A stretch of 64,000 nucleotides of DNA from Platycnemis pennipes (GCA_933228895.1 OW121852.1:106909544-106973543); one strand, 5' to 3'; shown: positions 11,779 to 25,870, numbered from the stretch's first letter. Notes: a model not told the origin generated them from the sequence alone. Program-made: numbers and translations.

Positions 11779-14499
11779 TGTTTGGATCGTGGAGTGCATA
11801 GCTGGGTCATTCATTACAGATTAAACAACCACATTATTTCCTACAACCTAAAAGACGCAACAGCACTATTGCGATGGACCTACAGTGAGAATACATGTGT
11901 ATCATAGGGAAGAATCAATAAGAGCATCCTCAATAAAAAATAACACGACTTATCTTCCAAATAACAAACATCAATATCCTGATTTCACCGCACATCTAAT
12001 ATTAAGAGACGGTGGATTTTGAATTTCAATTATTTAACACATTCAATAACAAAAGGTACAATATTATTTGGGAGAGTCATCTGAAGTAGTTTCCAGCACG
12101 AAGGACCGTAGCATAAAATAGGTATACTTAATGTAAACAATATTTTCACCCTATTAACATACAATAAAACCAGAAAGGTTACCGTTTATTTATGACAATA
12201 TGTTTGTAACCTTTAAAAGGCCTTTATAATAATAGCCGTATATAGCGAAAATAATAATTTTACATCATGCATAAATGAACACCTGAGCATTTATACCGTT
12301 TGCACAAAATTTTATTGAAGAGATATTGAGGATTTTTGCTGACAACCAACCTATAAAGAACAGTCTGTCGGATTTCTCACAAAACCCGACTCATTTTACC
12401 ATGAAAATTGACCAGTGCATATTGTTTCAGTGTAGGTACACACTTATTTGCAGCAATCAAGGTCGATACGAAAGCTGCTAAGCCGGCCGAGGTAAACAGG
12501 CCAGTAACACTCTGGTCTGGCTATTCAAAGTTAGCTGGTTCAAGCTATCTTTGTGCTGGAGTGATGTGTTTATGATAACCATTTACCACCGAAATATTGG
12601 CCATCAATCGCGAGTGTCCTTTTTTATGTGTATTACATTTCACCACCACTCATGTGACCACACGTGAATACACACAGGCCATCATGGCCCAAAATCAGAC
12701 CGGAGCGTCATGTCTGCGCACGGCGTGAATGTCTCGTTCCTCATCCGTTATTACGACATTCGATAATTTAATTTGCAATCGCGTCAAAAGCAAAGCAAAT
12801 GTACAATTACCTGTAGATTATTAATGAACTTCCAAGCATCGCAATTTACCACGAAACGCAGGGATAGAAATAGAGCTCTCTCGCGACGGAAATAATTGAT
12901 GTAACTAATTTATTAATTTGTTCGTCTAACATGCGCTCTGAGGTACCTAAAATTATATTCAGGGGAAGTTGTCATATATCTGCTCAGTACACTACGCGCT
13001 GCGATATGTGTGCTGACTTCCAGATTAAATGATTATTTTTGAAGAATGGTGCAACGGTATCAACTATTCAATTCCACAGAAATGGGTAATCATGCCGGCC
13101 GCACGCTGCGCTTAGATACGAGAAGTGACTTCCTCATTACCCAATTTCAACGGCAATGCAAACTAAAATCTGGATAGTAACGATATCCCATGGTTAATTT
13201 CCCGCTGGAAAATAAAATACCGAGCCCAACGGCGAAATGTAACATGATGTGGATTTGTAAAGATATTAAAATACGCATTAATGTTACAGGTTGTTAATAA
13301 AAGGCTTTGAGTTAGGAGTAGGCACATTTTCAAATTTGTGACTGTAAAATGTAAGGTACTTAATTTTGCCTATAAAATACAAAGACAACAATATGTTCTG
13401 TAGAGAAGGAAGAGAAAAATGTTTTCAAGTATTGAGCCGTAATATATAGCTCAAAACGAAAACTTAGCTTCCATCAGCGCACGAAAGAACTTACTAAAAC
13501 TGAGGAGGAAACTTTATCCTCAAGTTTTTATGAGCAATTTCATAGTGCAGTCGTGTAAAAGTATTGATGGGTATAGTTTATAATGTTGCACTAAATTTCT
13601 CTGGAGTAGCTACTCAGTTTATTATGAGTTTAATTAATACAGAAACGTAAATGAAGTTATCCCTATTCAATAAAGTCGTACATTACGCTACATAGCCTAC
13701 ACAAGTAGTTCAGCGTGCCATTACTTTTATCCTAGACACTGAAAATATTCTCCATCAAGCAACAGACACAAAATTTAGAATATAGTGCTCCCAAAACAGC
13801 CTTCGTCTTCAAGGTACCTATAACCTATATTCACCCTTCTGAAATTGAATTACAGAGTTTTGGACGCATTCCGTCACTGAATGATAAGTTAATGAAAAAC
13901 GTGTACTAAACGACTGATCATAGTTACGATTCGGTACACAAAATAAGATTAAATAATGATGAAACACAGCAATTGAATAGAGTTTCATTGTATGTGTATA
14001 CTACAACTGATGTTGAGCCAGAAGTGTCTTCTTTGACAAGAAAACAGCGACAGGTTAGCCACTGAGTTCTGAAAGGAGGATGTTCAGTGAAATAATATTA
14101 CAATACCAGAATTACAATACTCAAATGCACCAGCAATATGAGGGAGAAATTTCAATTCCATCAAGCTATGGTGATCCAATTATGCAAAGTCATTTGCCTT
14201 GTTAGTCAAACAGCAATTTAGCCACAGGAAAAAAATATTAGACCAAAGAAAGAGCATCTGAAGCTAAATATTCAGAAATATTTAAAAAACTATGTTCACT
14301 CGCATCAAATCTCATTATGTAGTGAATTTATTCCGAGTAGACAATCTTAAAATTCCGCAGAAATAAAAAAAATATGTTTCGTGCGTCACAAAAATCTTTC
14401 AAATCTCCATTTATAATAAATTTAACCCGCAACCGCGAATACTTAGCGATTGCTGCTCTGTCGCATTCTCAAGCAATTATCTATAGGCCATCTAAACAA
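11779..14499. other. No recognisable gene
   Basis: A+T-rich and stop-dense. A possible tRNA-like stretch near 12480-12560 has a B-box-like ggttcaagc, but I cannot place it in either SINE family. No coding family or clear inverted repeat was noticed. Confidence 0.45.
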
Positions 14500-14740
14500 T
14501 AACAATGGATCGACCGAGTAAGCAACGAGGACATCCTTAGAAGGGTGGGAGAAGAGAGAAGTCTTCCGGAAACCCCACGAAGAAGTCTGGACAACTTGAT
14601 CAGCCACATCATGAGATGTGATGCCATGATGAGGACAATCGTTGAAGATCGGCAAAGGAAAACCTCGTATAAGATAAATAGAATAAGTGATGAAGAATGG
14701 GAAAGAGAAGAAATAAGTACATATGAAGAGATTAGCTAAT
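14500..14740 (+). mobile_element. Non-LTR retrotransposon relic, C-terminal fragment
   Basis: The translation reads IDRVSNEDILRRVGEERSL, then RRSLDNLISHIMRCDAMMRTIVE. This corresponds to the W-x-D-R-V-x-N-E-E-V-L-R-R-V-G-E-E-R and L-I-G-H-x-L-R-H-D blocks of the same type of LINE ORF as at 11335-11748. An open frame of about 64 codons starts at 14545. The fragment is short and inactive. Confidence 0.7.
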
Positions 14741-17700
14741 GATGATAGCGATCTTTTTAACTTTAAATACTTTACTTAAATCATTTACATTAAGTTAAAT
14801 ACCTTATTTATTTATCATAATACTTATAAAACTTTCCTGACTTCAATGTCATGGAGAAGGGGCGAGGATTGTAACCGATAGGCCTCAAATGAGGGAGGAG
14901 CGAAAAAATGGGGTATTCGCTAGTTACTGGTATGATCGTGCAATCTTGACTCCCCTCAAGATGACTCTCGGTCCCATTAAAAGCCAAAAAGAAAACTTGT
15001 TCCTCGCAGTTTCCCCCAATCCAGCATTGCACGGGCGAGAGGGGAAGCGACATTGCGATGGGATGGGAATGGAGGCGCTACGTAGGGACGGGAGATGAAG
15101 TCTGTTGGGGGAGAGGGAATGACTTACAAATGGGCGAGAGGGCGGGAGCGGACGAGAGTTGTCTAATTCTGCTTTAATTGAGGTATTATGGCAGCGGGGT
15201 TGGATGGCGCAGAGAAATGAAGGTGGGCGGTATAAAGAAAGGGAGGGGAATAATCAAAAGGGCCTTGTGCATGTCCCCATTTGACGGGACATGGAATAGG
15301 GAATGGGAGAGAGGGAGCAGCCATAATGGGCACGCCAAGAGTGCTGATAAAAATATATATGATACGATGAAAGATACGGAATAGCTCATTTCCCGATGTT
15401 AACACGAATCTCAGCAATCTGAGGTGACTTTCCCATAATTATGAATGAGTACCTTCGCGTCCACAAGGCAGTAAACACTGCACTTGGGAGCATATCTACG
15501 CTCTTTCACTCGAAAGATCCTTACGTGCACCCTGAAACGTTTCAAACTGCCATAGAAAGTCGACCAAAGCCTTTCCACGCCCATGTGCACAATATAACAT
15601 GAAAGAGGCAACAACATCTCTACAAAATAAAAATATCTAATTTGGGCGATGAATACCTAAGTATAAAATAATAATAATAGCATTTCATTTGAATCCATAT
15701 TCATCACTTGTTTTTAAAAACTATTCACACCTAATTTTTATTCCACTTTTTCCTATGCTGAAAAGATGCAGTGCTTTTTTCAGATTGATCTCAGGTAGGT
15801 CAACGAAAAAAACATCTCATTACTGCTATTCTCGTTCCATCCATCAAGGGATTCTTTTTCCACTCATTTTTCTCCAGGCCTCGCAATATCGAAATATGTA
15901 GTAAAAACGTTTGATCAATAATTTCGTATCGTGAATACTACATACTTATTACTTCAGTAGATGTTCCTCCTAAAACAAACTTCATTGCCTGAGCTAGTAA
16001 GCACACATATCCCACTTTGATTTTATTTCACAATATATAGGTAACCGATGCCTGAGTGAAAAAATCATTCCTTATTTTTTTTTACTCATATTAGAGACTG
16101 TAAATTAAAAAATCGAAATTTCCTCTAAGTACATTCAATGACTGCGGCACTATTTCATGTATGGTTTTATATTATTACTGAGATAGTGTTTTGCAAAACG
16201 TTTTAAAAGGAAATAATTACTCCGGACGATAACTTATGGTTAAATAGAGATAGAGCCTGTGATGAAAATATTTATTTCCCTCCATTAGGTTTATAGTGTT
16301 GCAGGCACGACTCCACATTAATATCCTTATCAATACATGCAATTATTACTCTGTTGCTCTTATGTAGTAGCGCAGCAATTTAAACACAAAACGCAGACAA
16401 TCAGGAACGTTTATGGCTAACATAAAAAATGAATGGCCTGTTTCCAAGCCAAAGGTATTCACCTCTAAAAAGCCTTTGCAAAACGACCATCCCCAGAAAT
16501 GTATGCCGCAAGCACCAACAACAAGTTGTACACACATTGTGGCAGTATAGTATGGTTTTTGAACAGATAACCCTCACATTAGTTCCAGTAACTGAACTTT
16601 TTTCAATGTTTTAATTCGACGCTCGAGAGCCTGCATACCTACCCACACCTCCGCATATCATCTCCTCGCCTCACATATTCGCCGGACGTAGACTCATTTC
16701 GCAAATGGAATTCCGAGCATGAGGGTTAAATTCCGCCGCTTTGAAACGTTTTTTTCTGACGGAATTATTGTGGAAAATTCCTGTGACCACAAGCGAGTAC
16801 AATATATATGGCATTATTATTTATTTTGCCACATAAACGTAATGTTTTGCAACATAAACACATGCGGTACAATATATTTCATTCATTATTGTGAGGTGTT
16901 TTTATTCTTCAACGGCAAAACAATTGAATTTTATACACGACTGATTGCCCACGTTGCTCATTTCTGCTACCAAAGATGCATGAACTGCATCACCACGGCT
17001 CAGTAAGCTGAAAAGCTTATATTTTAACCAAATCTCTCAATCTCTTAATCTCAAAGCTACAAAGGTGTCAGTACTACGATCATTACCATGACTGAGTTTT
17101 CTCAACCACACAGAGGAATTATATGCGTGTAAACAAGAATTTTACAAAAATTTCGTGCTTTGAGAAAGCTGAATAATGATTATAATTCCCTTTAGATAGA
17201 AGGCCATAGAGATGGATTAAAATGTACAAAATGCAATTAGTGTAATTTATTAAACGCTTTTATCTGTTGACGTCATACCGCCAAGTATTAAAACTGAGAA
17301 TAGCGCTTTTGATATTGATTTAATACATTCATATTCGGCAAAGGTGGTATGTGTTCTGAAGGAAATATTTTTCGGAGCTTTAACAGAACTATTCCACGTG
17401 TGAAAATGCGTTACAAAATGGTAGGATACTAAATAACGTTACGGAGACCGACGGTGGGAATCAGAAAGGAACCGAAAGAGTGACGCAACTCATTGCAGCG
17501 TTGGTGGGCGAGTGAAAAGGTACTTCCGATGGAAGTCAAGAGGAGTGATTGATACGTGTGCGCAGCTTTGTAGGGTAGTGTCGGGACGGAGTGCCAAACA
17601 AATGATACACGAGTGCATACAAAACAGAGCCACAACACCAAGCCTGGAAATGCAGGGAGTGACTATACACATTCCACACTCCTCACCTAAAAATACCTAC

Positions 17701-18419
17701 GTAAAGAAAAAAAAAACGATAGAACTACAATTGTGGGGTTTTCTTTTGCAATTCTCCCGAACCCTCCCATTTCATGAATTTTAGCTCTGACGAAACACCC
17801 GCGAATAGAGGGAGGCCTCATAAAGACTATAAAGAAGATAAAAGCCGTCGCAGCCCTAAACAAAAATTTAAAATAATGCCAATGCAACACAAAAGTTGTC
17901 ACTTTAAATAGCGAATACAAATATTGAAAAATTGCAGAGCAGAAATACAATAACCTCTTTTGCATGCCCGTAAAAACGCTACAGCGTCGGGAAACAAAAA
18001 TACACTTTTTGTGAATAACTGGTATTTCATTGAGTTTTCCAGGATTGTGCGCAAAAGAATGACATTTAAAGTACTCCATGCTGGAAAATGGATCAACCTC
18101 GATATTTTTAATGGGGCATTACACTCTCCCTTTGAGCGATAAAAGAAGTCATGTGATTGAAAAATGTTTAAAAAAAGTTAGATTAGCGCAAATTATGTAA
18201 ATACAAATGAGCAGAATTTTAAAAATACAGGGCATTTTAGTGATAGGCGCTCGTACCACATTTTAGTGACTAATGATTGATTCACACACGATTACGCAAT
18301 CACAATCCAAAAACTAATCAATCCTGCAAGCTGCATCATCCCATGTCACCATGAAAGTAAAATCACGGTTCCATCCTCACTGGATGCCGAGATACATAGC
18401 TATTAATCTGAATAATACA
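14741..18419. other. No recognisable gene
   Basis: 14760-14815 is very A+T-rich. 14840-15330 is purine-rich with overlapping frames on both strands and no recognised domain. 15400-18340 is A+T-rich with many stops. None of the short frames resembles a known protein. Confidence 0.45.
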
Positions 18420-18930
18420 GAATGGAGGGACGCGGAGACGACAAGGCAAACAAGTCGAAGCCGTAAGTCTCGCCAAAGAGACAAACGTCGCGGGGACAAA
18501 AAAAATATAAGGGCCCAGGAGGGCGATAAGCACGGGGCCGGCTCACGACACAAGAAAGGGGTTGACGGCCCCAGCTTCCAGAAGTCGAGTCAAGCCGGGA
18601 GGGTGCACGAAGGAGAGAAAGGGAGAGGACGAACAGACGGCCGTCCCTGCCGAGAGGAAGGGAGTCGCGAATGTATTACCTCCTCCTTCCCCATTCCGAA
18701 GGGGAGTAGCACCCGCTCCAGTGTCGCCACCATCGAACGTACTTCCACCCTCGAGGGGGCAGACGTGGGGGGGAGGGACCGCACAAAAGGACACGACGAA
18801 ATGCACGGGAGTGAGGAATGCCGGGAAATAAAGGACCCGGGGGGGAGACTTGGGGGAGTAAGACTGATGGGGAGGTATAGGGATTGTCTGGGCGACGGAT
18901 GGACCCGGACATGAAGATGGAGAAGTGTAA
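18420..18930. other. GC-rich, CpG-containing patch
   Basis: Composition rises sharply over the A+T-rich surroundings, with many CG dinucleotides. Overlapping frames on both strands (187 codons plus, 140 codons minus) come from the scarcity of A+T-rich stops; the translations are low-complexity and unrecognised. It could be a CpG-rich regulatory patch or a GC-rich repeat; neither can be shown. Confidence 0.4.
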
Positions 18931-19719
18931 AGGGTGGGGAGATTGGATTGCCACGTCTGCACCAAGGTATTACATTAGGGCGTCCGGAGCCCGGCGGTGT
19001 CTCGAACCGGCCGAGGGGTTATACTGATTCGTGGTGGGAAAATGAGGACATATGCAGCCACCGGACCCCACCTGAATATGCAACGGGTGGGCTTGCTGGT
19101 TACGAATCAGATTTCGCGAGCTCAGGTGAGCTTCCATAGCCATATAGATTGCGCGTGAATGAAAGTGAGGCATTATAGGGGGAACGAATTTTCAAATTAA
19201 ATTATTTCCTTTCGCTTCTTTCCCTAAAACACGACTAATAATTACACCGAGGACATTAAAATTGTGAGCTGTAGGCTCAGGATGCATCAGGGAGACAATA
19301 TTCATCTCCCAACCTCACAAGGATCACCCCATGGTCAATAGTACGGCTATAATACAGTGACTACAAATACCAGTTTCAATTCCTCATTAAGGAAATATTA
19401 TTTAAAATTGAACATTCTGTCATCCTGAATAGCTTCCAGAAATGAGTAACTGTAATATGCAAGAAATGAAGACATACATAATGAGACGTATGATTATAGT
19501 TTTAACAAAAATCAGGGTTCAGATTTTAGGGGACCAATTAATCCTCGGTTTTCCACAAAAAGGCTAGATGAAGAAAATAGTGTGGTACTACCTCGACAGT
19601 AACAAATCTGTGCATTCCAAGAACTTCTCAGCTTTGTAAACATAAATTTCTCAATAGCAGAAATTGGTTGGCCCACCGCTTTAAGATTCCATCTCAAATG
19701 CATAACTAGGGCTGAAATA
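18931..19719. other. No recognisable gene
   Basis: 18931-19140 is still moderately GC-rich, then A+T-rich sequence follows with no identified features. A plus-strand CAG/GTGAGC near 19128 lacks an acceptor tract. Confidence 0.4.
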
Positions 19720-19925
19720 ACTTCGCAGCGCTAGCGAAAAATCTCTTACTAGCTGTACCAAAAGAATAAAATTGATTGAGATCTGTACATATATTTTCAC
19801 GTTCAATATCACGTAAAAATAAGTTTTTATGCTGCGATAACATCATTACTAAACGATCTTTGATCGATCTTGATTTGTTAAAATTGTGTATATCTATTGG
19901 GTGAAATAAACTCTATTCTATTCTT
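19720..19925 (+). mobile_element. Possible LINE 3' end
   Basis: The segment ends in gggtgaaataaactctattc followed by another tattc unit. This resembles the 3' terminus of CR1/jockey-type LINEs, which often finish with an AATAAA-like signal and a short repeated tail. No ORF remains, so the assignment rests on the tail alone. Confidence 0.3.
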
Positions 19926-20039
19926 TCAAACAAGTCTATGAATTGGTAACAGCAGGAGAGAAATCCCCACCAATTGCAGCCGACAATTCGTAACATCAAA
20001 AAGAAAATTTCGCGCATTCACCCGTACAGCCTCCGCATC

Positions 20040-20620
20040 AGACCACTAGATCGGAATATACAAGACGCAACTTCGAGCACAATAGAGCGAGGCGGATGAA
20101 ATACGCGCGGCTCCTATTAACCATTCACGGAGGTTAACACCCCCGGAACGAGAGACCGGCGCACAAACGTGGGCGGGCGAAACTACGTATTGATGGGGAT
20201 CATGTGCGCACCTTACTGCGGGGAACGACACCGGAGACGCAACGGCGCACGAGATGCGCGGTGCATGTCGCTCTGGGGGAGACGACGTGAGGCTTACAAT
20301 GGTGACGAGAGCTACGTCGGGGTCGACGGAGGTTGGAGGCAGGAGTGCACCACGGGAAAAAGGATTTGAATTGGCGGGTGAGATGGCGAGGGAGCCGGAG
20401 GGAGTAGGCTGGGGGAGGTGAACGGATCCCTGACACGGGGTCGTACGGATTCGGCCTCACTATATCCGCAGGATGGTGACCCGATTACTGGAGAAGCCAC
20501 CCCTCCTTCTCTACACTACCCCCCGCTCCTACACTCGTTTGCCCGTGCCGGCACGTACGCCACACGCCGTGGGCCAAGCCTACGTTCCTATTTCGGCAGC
20601 ACGACTGCCCCCGTGCTGCC
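20040..20620. other. GC-rich, CpG-containing patch
   Basis: A second strong rise in G+C with many CpGs. Frames overlap on both strands without a recognisable domain. A short inverted repeat (tttcggcagcac / gtgctgccgaaa) lies at 20590-20627 at its right edge. No promoter element can be singled out. Confidence 0.4.
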
Positions 20621-20772
20621 GAAATTTCTTTTTATTTCTTGCACCGGCGAAGACATTACCATAATGCGTTTTTGCTTCAAGTTTATTCTGGTTTCGGCAT
20701 CACTGATTATAAATTTTTCTAAGCGTGAACTTTCCTCGACCCTTCTGCCGGCATTATTAGGAAAATATGACC

Positions 20773-20918
20773 TAGTGTATTGATTAAATAAAGGGGAATG
20801 AGCTATACGGCCTCTATAGATCAACAGTTCAAAAGGGGTTCTCCAATGGCCGTAAAATTAAAAAAAAAACAAATTTACGGCCATTGGAGAACCCCTTTTG
20901 AACTGTTAGTGTATTGAT
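20773..20918. mobile_element. Foldback element B with 12-bp direct repeats
   Basis: A perfect inverted repeat has 34-base arms at 20823-20856 and 20874-20907 (outer end aacagttcaaaagg) around an A-rich loop of 17 bases. Identical 12-bp direct repeats (tagtgtattgat) lie at 20773-20784 and 20907-20918. A 38-base single-copy segment sits between the left repeat and the left arm. The layout matches the elements at 8232-8434 and 49588-49821, in mirror orientation. The perfect arms suggest a young insertion. Confidence 0.7.
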
Positions 20919-20942
20919 GTTTGGTGGTTTCCAATAATAGAG

Positions 20943-21281
20943 TTAGGTTGGTTATTTAGGGGAGGCGACCGACAGCTGAGGTCATTTGCGCCATTTTAGG
21001 ATAGGTGGGTAATTGGGTAATGTTAGGAGTTTTCGGGGAACGGAGGAAGGGTGGAGAGAAAGCCAGCGTCGGCATTAGCCTACTCTTAACGAAATGCGCC
21101 AAGGGGACCACGGCTTAACGTCCCATCCGACGGACGGAGTACTGAACTTGAAATGCCCTCCACTAGGCACTCAAGGGGGGATCGGTATTCCACTGAAAAA
21201 TCTGCCACTGCCGGGAATCGAACCCGGGTCCTCGGGATGGGAGGCCAATGCTCTAGCCACCACACCAACCCGATCCCCCTG
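20943..21281 (-). mobile_element. SINE-A copy (tRNA-derived), well preserved
   Basis: Read on the minus strand, it starts with ggggatcgggttggtgtgg, shows A and B boxes (tggctagagcattgg; cccgggttcgattcccgg), the central ggatgggacgttaagc motif, the agtaggctaatgccgacgc block and ends in ataaccaacctaac. It is flanked by near-identical 11-bp repeats: caataatagag (20932-20942) and caacaatagag (21282-21292). The anticodon-loop equivalent reads ctcccat, like a glycine tRNA. It lies 24 bases from foldback element B. Confidence 0.92.
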
Positions 21282-21292
21282 CAACAATAGAG

Positions 21293-24200
21293 ACCGCTAA
21301 CCATTCCATTAGAATATTTCTAAATTATCCGTTTCCGTACCTATGGAAGCTGGTATCCATAATCATTGTTGTGATTTTTAGTATCTTACGTACCTCTATA
21401 TCTGTTGCTTCCCTCATTATTCTTGGGAAATATTCAATTTTTTTATATAGGTATGTTTAGCTTCATTTAACTTATCAGTATGCGTAACGTATGTGTTCCG
21501 CGAGGGCATTGTGGTACCAATCTTTCTTTCTTATCGTCTTTTCATGCTCCTTGATACGTTCACTCACTGAGCGCCCAGATTCCCAAGTGACCGTAAGCAG
21601 AACAAGCTTGCAATGAAAAAAAATTAAAAGCTTAAATCAAATGCTTCTTTGGTGTATGGCCTATTTTAATCCTCGAAAAATGATGTCCGGAACCAAAACT
21701 AATGTAGGAGTAGAAATGTGTTTTAAGGTGCTCCAACTGATGAGATAACCTCTCATTGTCTAACTTCCTTAATCCTAAATTTAACCCGCAGAAAAACACA
21801 AATACCCAAGGTGGTATTCGCAACCACTATCTTCGTATTATCATGCCGACATGCTACCAACCTTGATAGACTCTCGGATACTTCTTTGGTATTGTCACTA
21901 AATTGTTATCGACAATAGGCCTAGAAGCACACTTCTCAAAACCACTATTGAAATTACTTTTTAGGCGTAGGTTTGTGCAAGTACATTACAGCAGAAAGGA
22001 AACAAGTACCTAGCACTTTTCCACTAATACGTTTTAAAAAAACGTAACAATAGTTTAAACGTCTGCACGTCATTTCAAAGGGCTATCTTCCTTCCAGATC
22101 TCCTTCAAAATAACTGTTGCAATCCCAAGCTCTTCCAAGTGAGATTGTTGATTTAAATTGCCGTGCACAATTTTTTCCAAGGCTCAATTATGAAGTAACG
22201 TAATGACCCGCTATACGTATATCCGTGATCAGCTGACTACCGCGGCTAAAAATGTAATGGACGATGTTTTGCCTCACAAATGTACCTATATTAGCAATGA
22301 TATACTTGTGATATGATAAAATGTAGTAGAATTTCGAAGGAGGCAGTATAAGTGGATAGTAGGAGCATTATGCAGCTAAAGGGTGTCAGCGACGGAGGGG
22401 AATGTCAAAGAATGTCAGTGGAAACAGGAACGGAAAAAATTAGACACATTTCGGTCGTCAGGATGAGGTACGTACAAATACGAAGGGTTGAAGCAGGAAC
22501 ATTTGTCGCACAAAATAATTGCAGGACATAGGAAATCCTAAAGATGCTTCAAAATACCTTTTTAATAATCTCTCAGGCGGGACCTTTTCAAAGACTTTCC
22601 CATATTAGATAGACCACACTATGGGTAATGATTGAAAAAGTACTGACATAATTTGTATTCCGACGAATAAGCTCCACAGGTATGATAATCCCAATAAAAA
22701 TCTGTCGTGGCGTGACAGCTTGCTCAAATCAGGAATCGTTTCGGCATTACCACATCCATCAACAATATAACCCGGGACGGGGTCATAGATATATATTTCG
22801 TGTTATACGCAATACTTATCAATAAGGTGAACTCCATTTCAAAACATAGCATGCTACTATTTTCGTGTGAGAACACCATTCAAGAAACCACGTTTAATGA
22901 AACTCACTACACTAGTAGGCGCCTAAATAAATATAACGGATTCCAGGAAGTGAGCAACAAAATCAGTTACAGGTTCTTACTGTAACAGCACAGACACGCT
23001 CCATAAAGGTAAATCTAGAGTCGTAACTGATACACTATGCTTCAAGAGAGACCAATGAATTTCGCGACCCAACTAAAGCACTTGTACCTATGTAGTATGA
23101 GTAATTTGACTTCAAAGAAAATGCATGAAAATCCTCAACGCTATACCATAGAAAATTCAATTAGAATACTGCATACTTAATCTAAAAGTAGTGATGGTAA
23201 TGAACCCCGAGAAATAAATTACTCCTATTCCTCCTTAAAAGCTTAAAATCCGTCCTTAAACTTGGCTAAGTTTAAGGATATGTTTAAGAAATACGGAAAA
23301 TATCATTATATCCGAAATTCAACTCCTTGAGAATTCAATTTCAAACTCGAATACCACCAAATAAGCATACATTAAAACATCGGCATGGAGTAGAAATCTT
23401 TTTGATTGAAAGATTCTTTGAATACGTTGAGATTTAAATTAGGCAAAAGGGGAATGAACTTGAATAGCGGAAATTTGTGTCTTATAACTCCAAGAATAGG
23501 AAGCTCCATCCAAAATATTAAATTTTATAGCATGAGAAGGAGAGTAAACCGGCATTCCCATGCGATTAATTTGCAATCTAACGATGAAAACAAACCAAAA
23601 CCAACTTTACGGAAGTTTAAAATCGTGAATTGTAATTCAATAGCTCCAACAGACTAACTTAAATTCGAGTTCTGATGATCTAGACGAATCCCAGTCTCAT
23701 GAACGGTTTAAATCGAACTGCAAAATAGGATTTAAATGCTAATATTCTTACGCCCATCAATTATTTTATTTCCATCCAATAAGCTCCACTGTATTTGTTC
23801 CCTGAATAGGAAGACCGGAAACATAAATCGTAGCCTAAGGCGCTGCTCCTAATAAACATTTCAATTTGCTGGGGGCATTAACTCAGAAGAGTGGACCCTC
23901 ATTCAGAGGGTAGAAGCGAAATTCCACCAAAGACCTTTTTGCGCAGCGACTCGGTACCACAAGACCATTGGGAGCAAAAAGGTTATCAAATTTATCAAGC
24001 CAGAAGAAGCTAATTTCCTCAAAAGCAACGATTATACGTCCAGGAGTGACTACGGAAAAGGGTAAAAAGGGAAACAAAATGCCGACGGCAAATCAGAAAA
24101 GTAATGAAAATAATAAATAACAATAAACGTATTGGGCAGATACGAATAACTGATATCAAACGGAAACATTCTAACCAATATATTCTCCGAGAATGTACCA

Positions 24201-25479
24201 TTTTTCCACTTTCGCCTCTCCGGGCGTACACATGTTCATTAGATGCAATAAATGTCGTTTTTTTTAAGATAAGAGGAATGAAATGGTCCATGAGTATTTC
24301 TTGAGGGTTATGATGCAAAAAGCAAGTGAAATTATGCCCCACTGGACGAATGCGGCAACCCAACTTCCTCACTTCTTTCCCTCGCCATTCGTTTACGCAT
24401 ATTCTCATGGAAAAATGTAAGAGTGAGTGAAGTTAGCAATAATGGCACGGTTTATAGCTGGTTAGAGGGTAATAGGTAGTTTCCAAAACCAATACAGAGA
24501 ATTTTTTTTGCTTTTGGCGTTGTGGTCAATTTTTCCCATTCCCTTATAGGCATACCTCTAGTAGTAGTGCTCATTTAAAGGGTGCGGCGACGTCTAGGGT
24601 CATTTTGCACGTCTTCAGTCGAAGATATATGCAGATGGCATATCTCTCCCATTATCCTAATTAGAGTCAACTTCAACAATGCACTTGCTCCTCAGGGTGA
24701 AGGTTTTCGAAAATAGGAAAATTTCTACCAAATACCTATAGTATTTCATTACACTTTTCGTGATTTATAGCAGAAAACCATCTTTCAAAGTAATAATTAG
24801 GCATGGTATTTTTAATGGTATTCTCTATCATGTGATTCATGTTTGCAGTTGGTAGATTAAATCATAATTGCCTTATTTTCTAAAATATATTAATGCTGTA
24901 CGACAAAATACAGACGAGTATTATAGGTAACTGAGAAAATGTAAAAGGGCATAATGTCGAACTCGGGACTATTAGATGAATAAAAAGTAGCCCAAATTCT
25001 AGGGGTTGATAATATTTAATAATTTACCCATTTTACAATTTTGTGCAACTTCTAGTTCTCCAAATAATAAAGTGTACCACAAAAACGTTTCACGAAAACG
25101 TACCGTATTGGGATTTTCTCTATATATTATGCACCATGTCCGTAAACTAAGGAATCAACAGCGACAGAAAACTCAGTGTCTATCAATAGCGTGGGCAAAA
25201 TGGTGACAAATTACGAGGACAAAGTTTAAGTTACCCTCAACAATGCTTTCGAGCGATTAAAACATGGTTCAAAAATTTCACATTCCTGAACAAATTCCAA
25301 GGAACCGAGAGAGACAAAAGTTGAGAGCAGGAAGTAGAGAGAAGATGGTCTCATGCTCAATTAAACCGAAGCCTGAAGCGACCAAAACAGAAGTGCTCTC
25401 GTAGTCGGGAGAATTGTGGCCGACGAGTCGTAATGTGCCCACGAGATACGCTTTATCAATTACAGCCATCGTCAGTCAT
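21293..25479. other. No recognisable gene
   Basis: About 4.2 kb of A+T-rich sequence with only short frames. A weakly open stretch near 22330-22510 is not recognised. Frame 24019-24408 (-) has no domain. I see no repeat family, RNA gene or convincing exon. Confidence 0.45.
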
Positions 25480-25870
25480 GCGGTGATCGAGCGACCAGAC
25501 CCTCGCGGCACCTCCCCGACCGGGAAACGCCACCTATCCACCTATCGAACGGCCCCTAATTTCGCCCGAGACGAGACAACGCCCCGAAAAGGTGAACACA
25601 CGAAACGGGGAGCATTGGAAACGTACGCAACCACTCCGAACCGCGGTCAATTATAAATAGAGTCGAGTTGAGCCTGCACCGAAAGCTCGCGCGCCATACG
25701 ACATCTCCCTTCCCCCTACACACCCGTTTACTTCTCCCTTACCGCACCACGCAAAGCAACGCCAGCCTCCCACACCCTCTTCATATCCCCTTGCCGCTCC
25801 CCTCCACCGATCCCTAATACCCCACTCCCTCCGCGTGGACCCCGTGGCGTTCCGTGCCCTAGCGTGACCC
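25480..25870. promoter_or_regulatory. GC-rich patch with TATA-like box, possible promoter
   Basis: A C-rich, CpG-containing patch follows A+T-rich sequence. Within it ttataaatagag (25650-25661) is a good TATA-box match in plus orientation, with a CpG-rich stretch about 30 bases further on. There is no recognisable initiator or coding exon downstream, and 25680-25870 is simply C-rich. A single TATA match is weak evidence. Confidence 0.22.

Noticed and set aside
18351..18914. 187-codon plus-strand frame
   Set aside because: It falls in a GC-rich patch with open frames on both strands; its composition (Arg, Gly, Glu, Ser) is low in complexity and matches no family.
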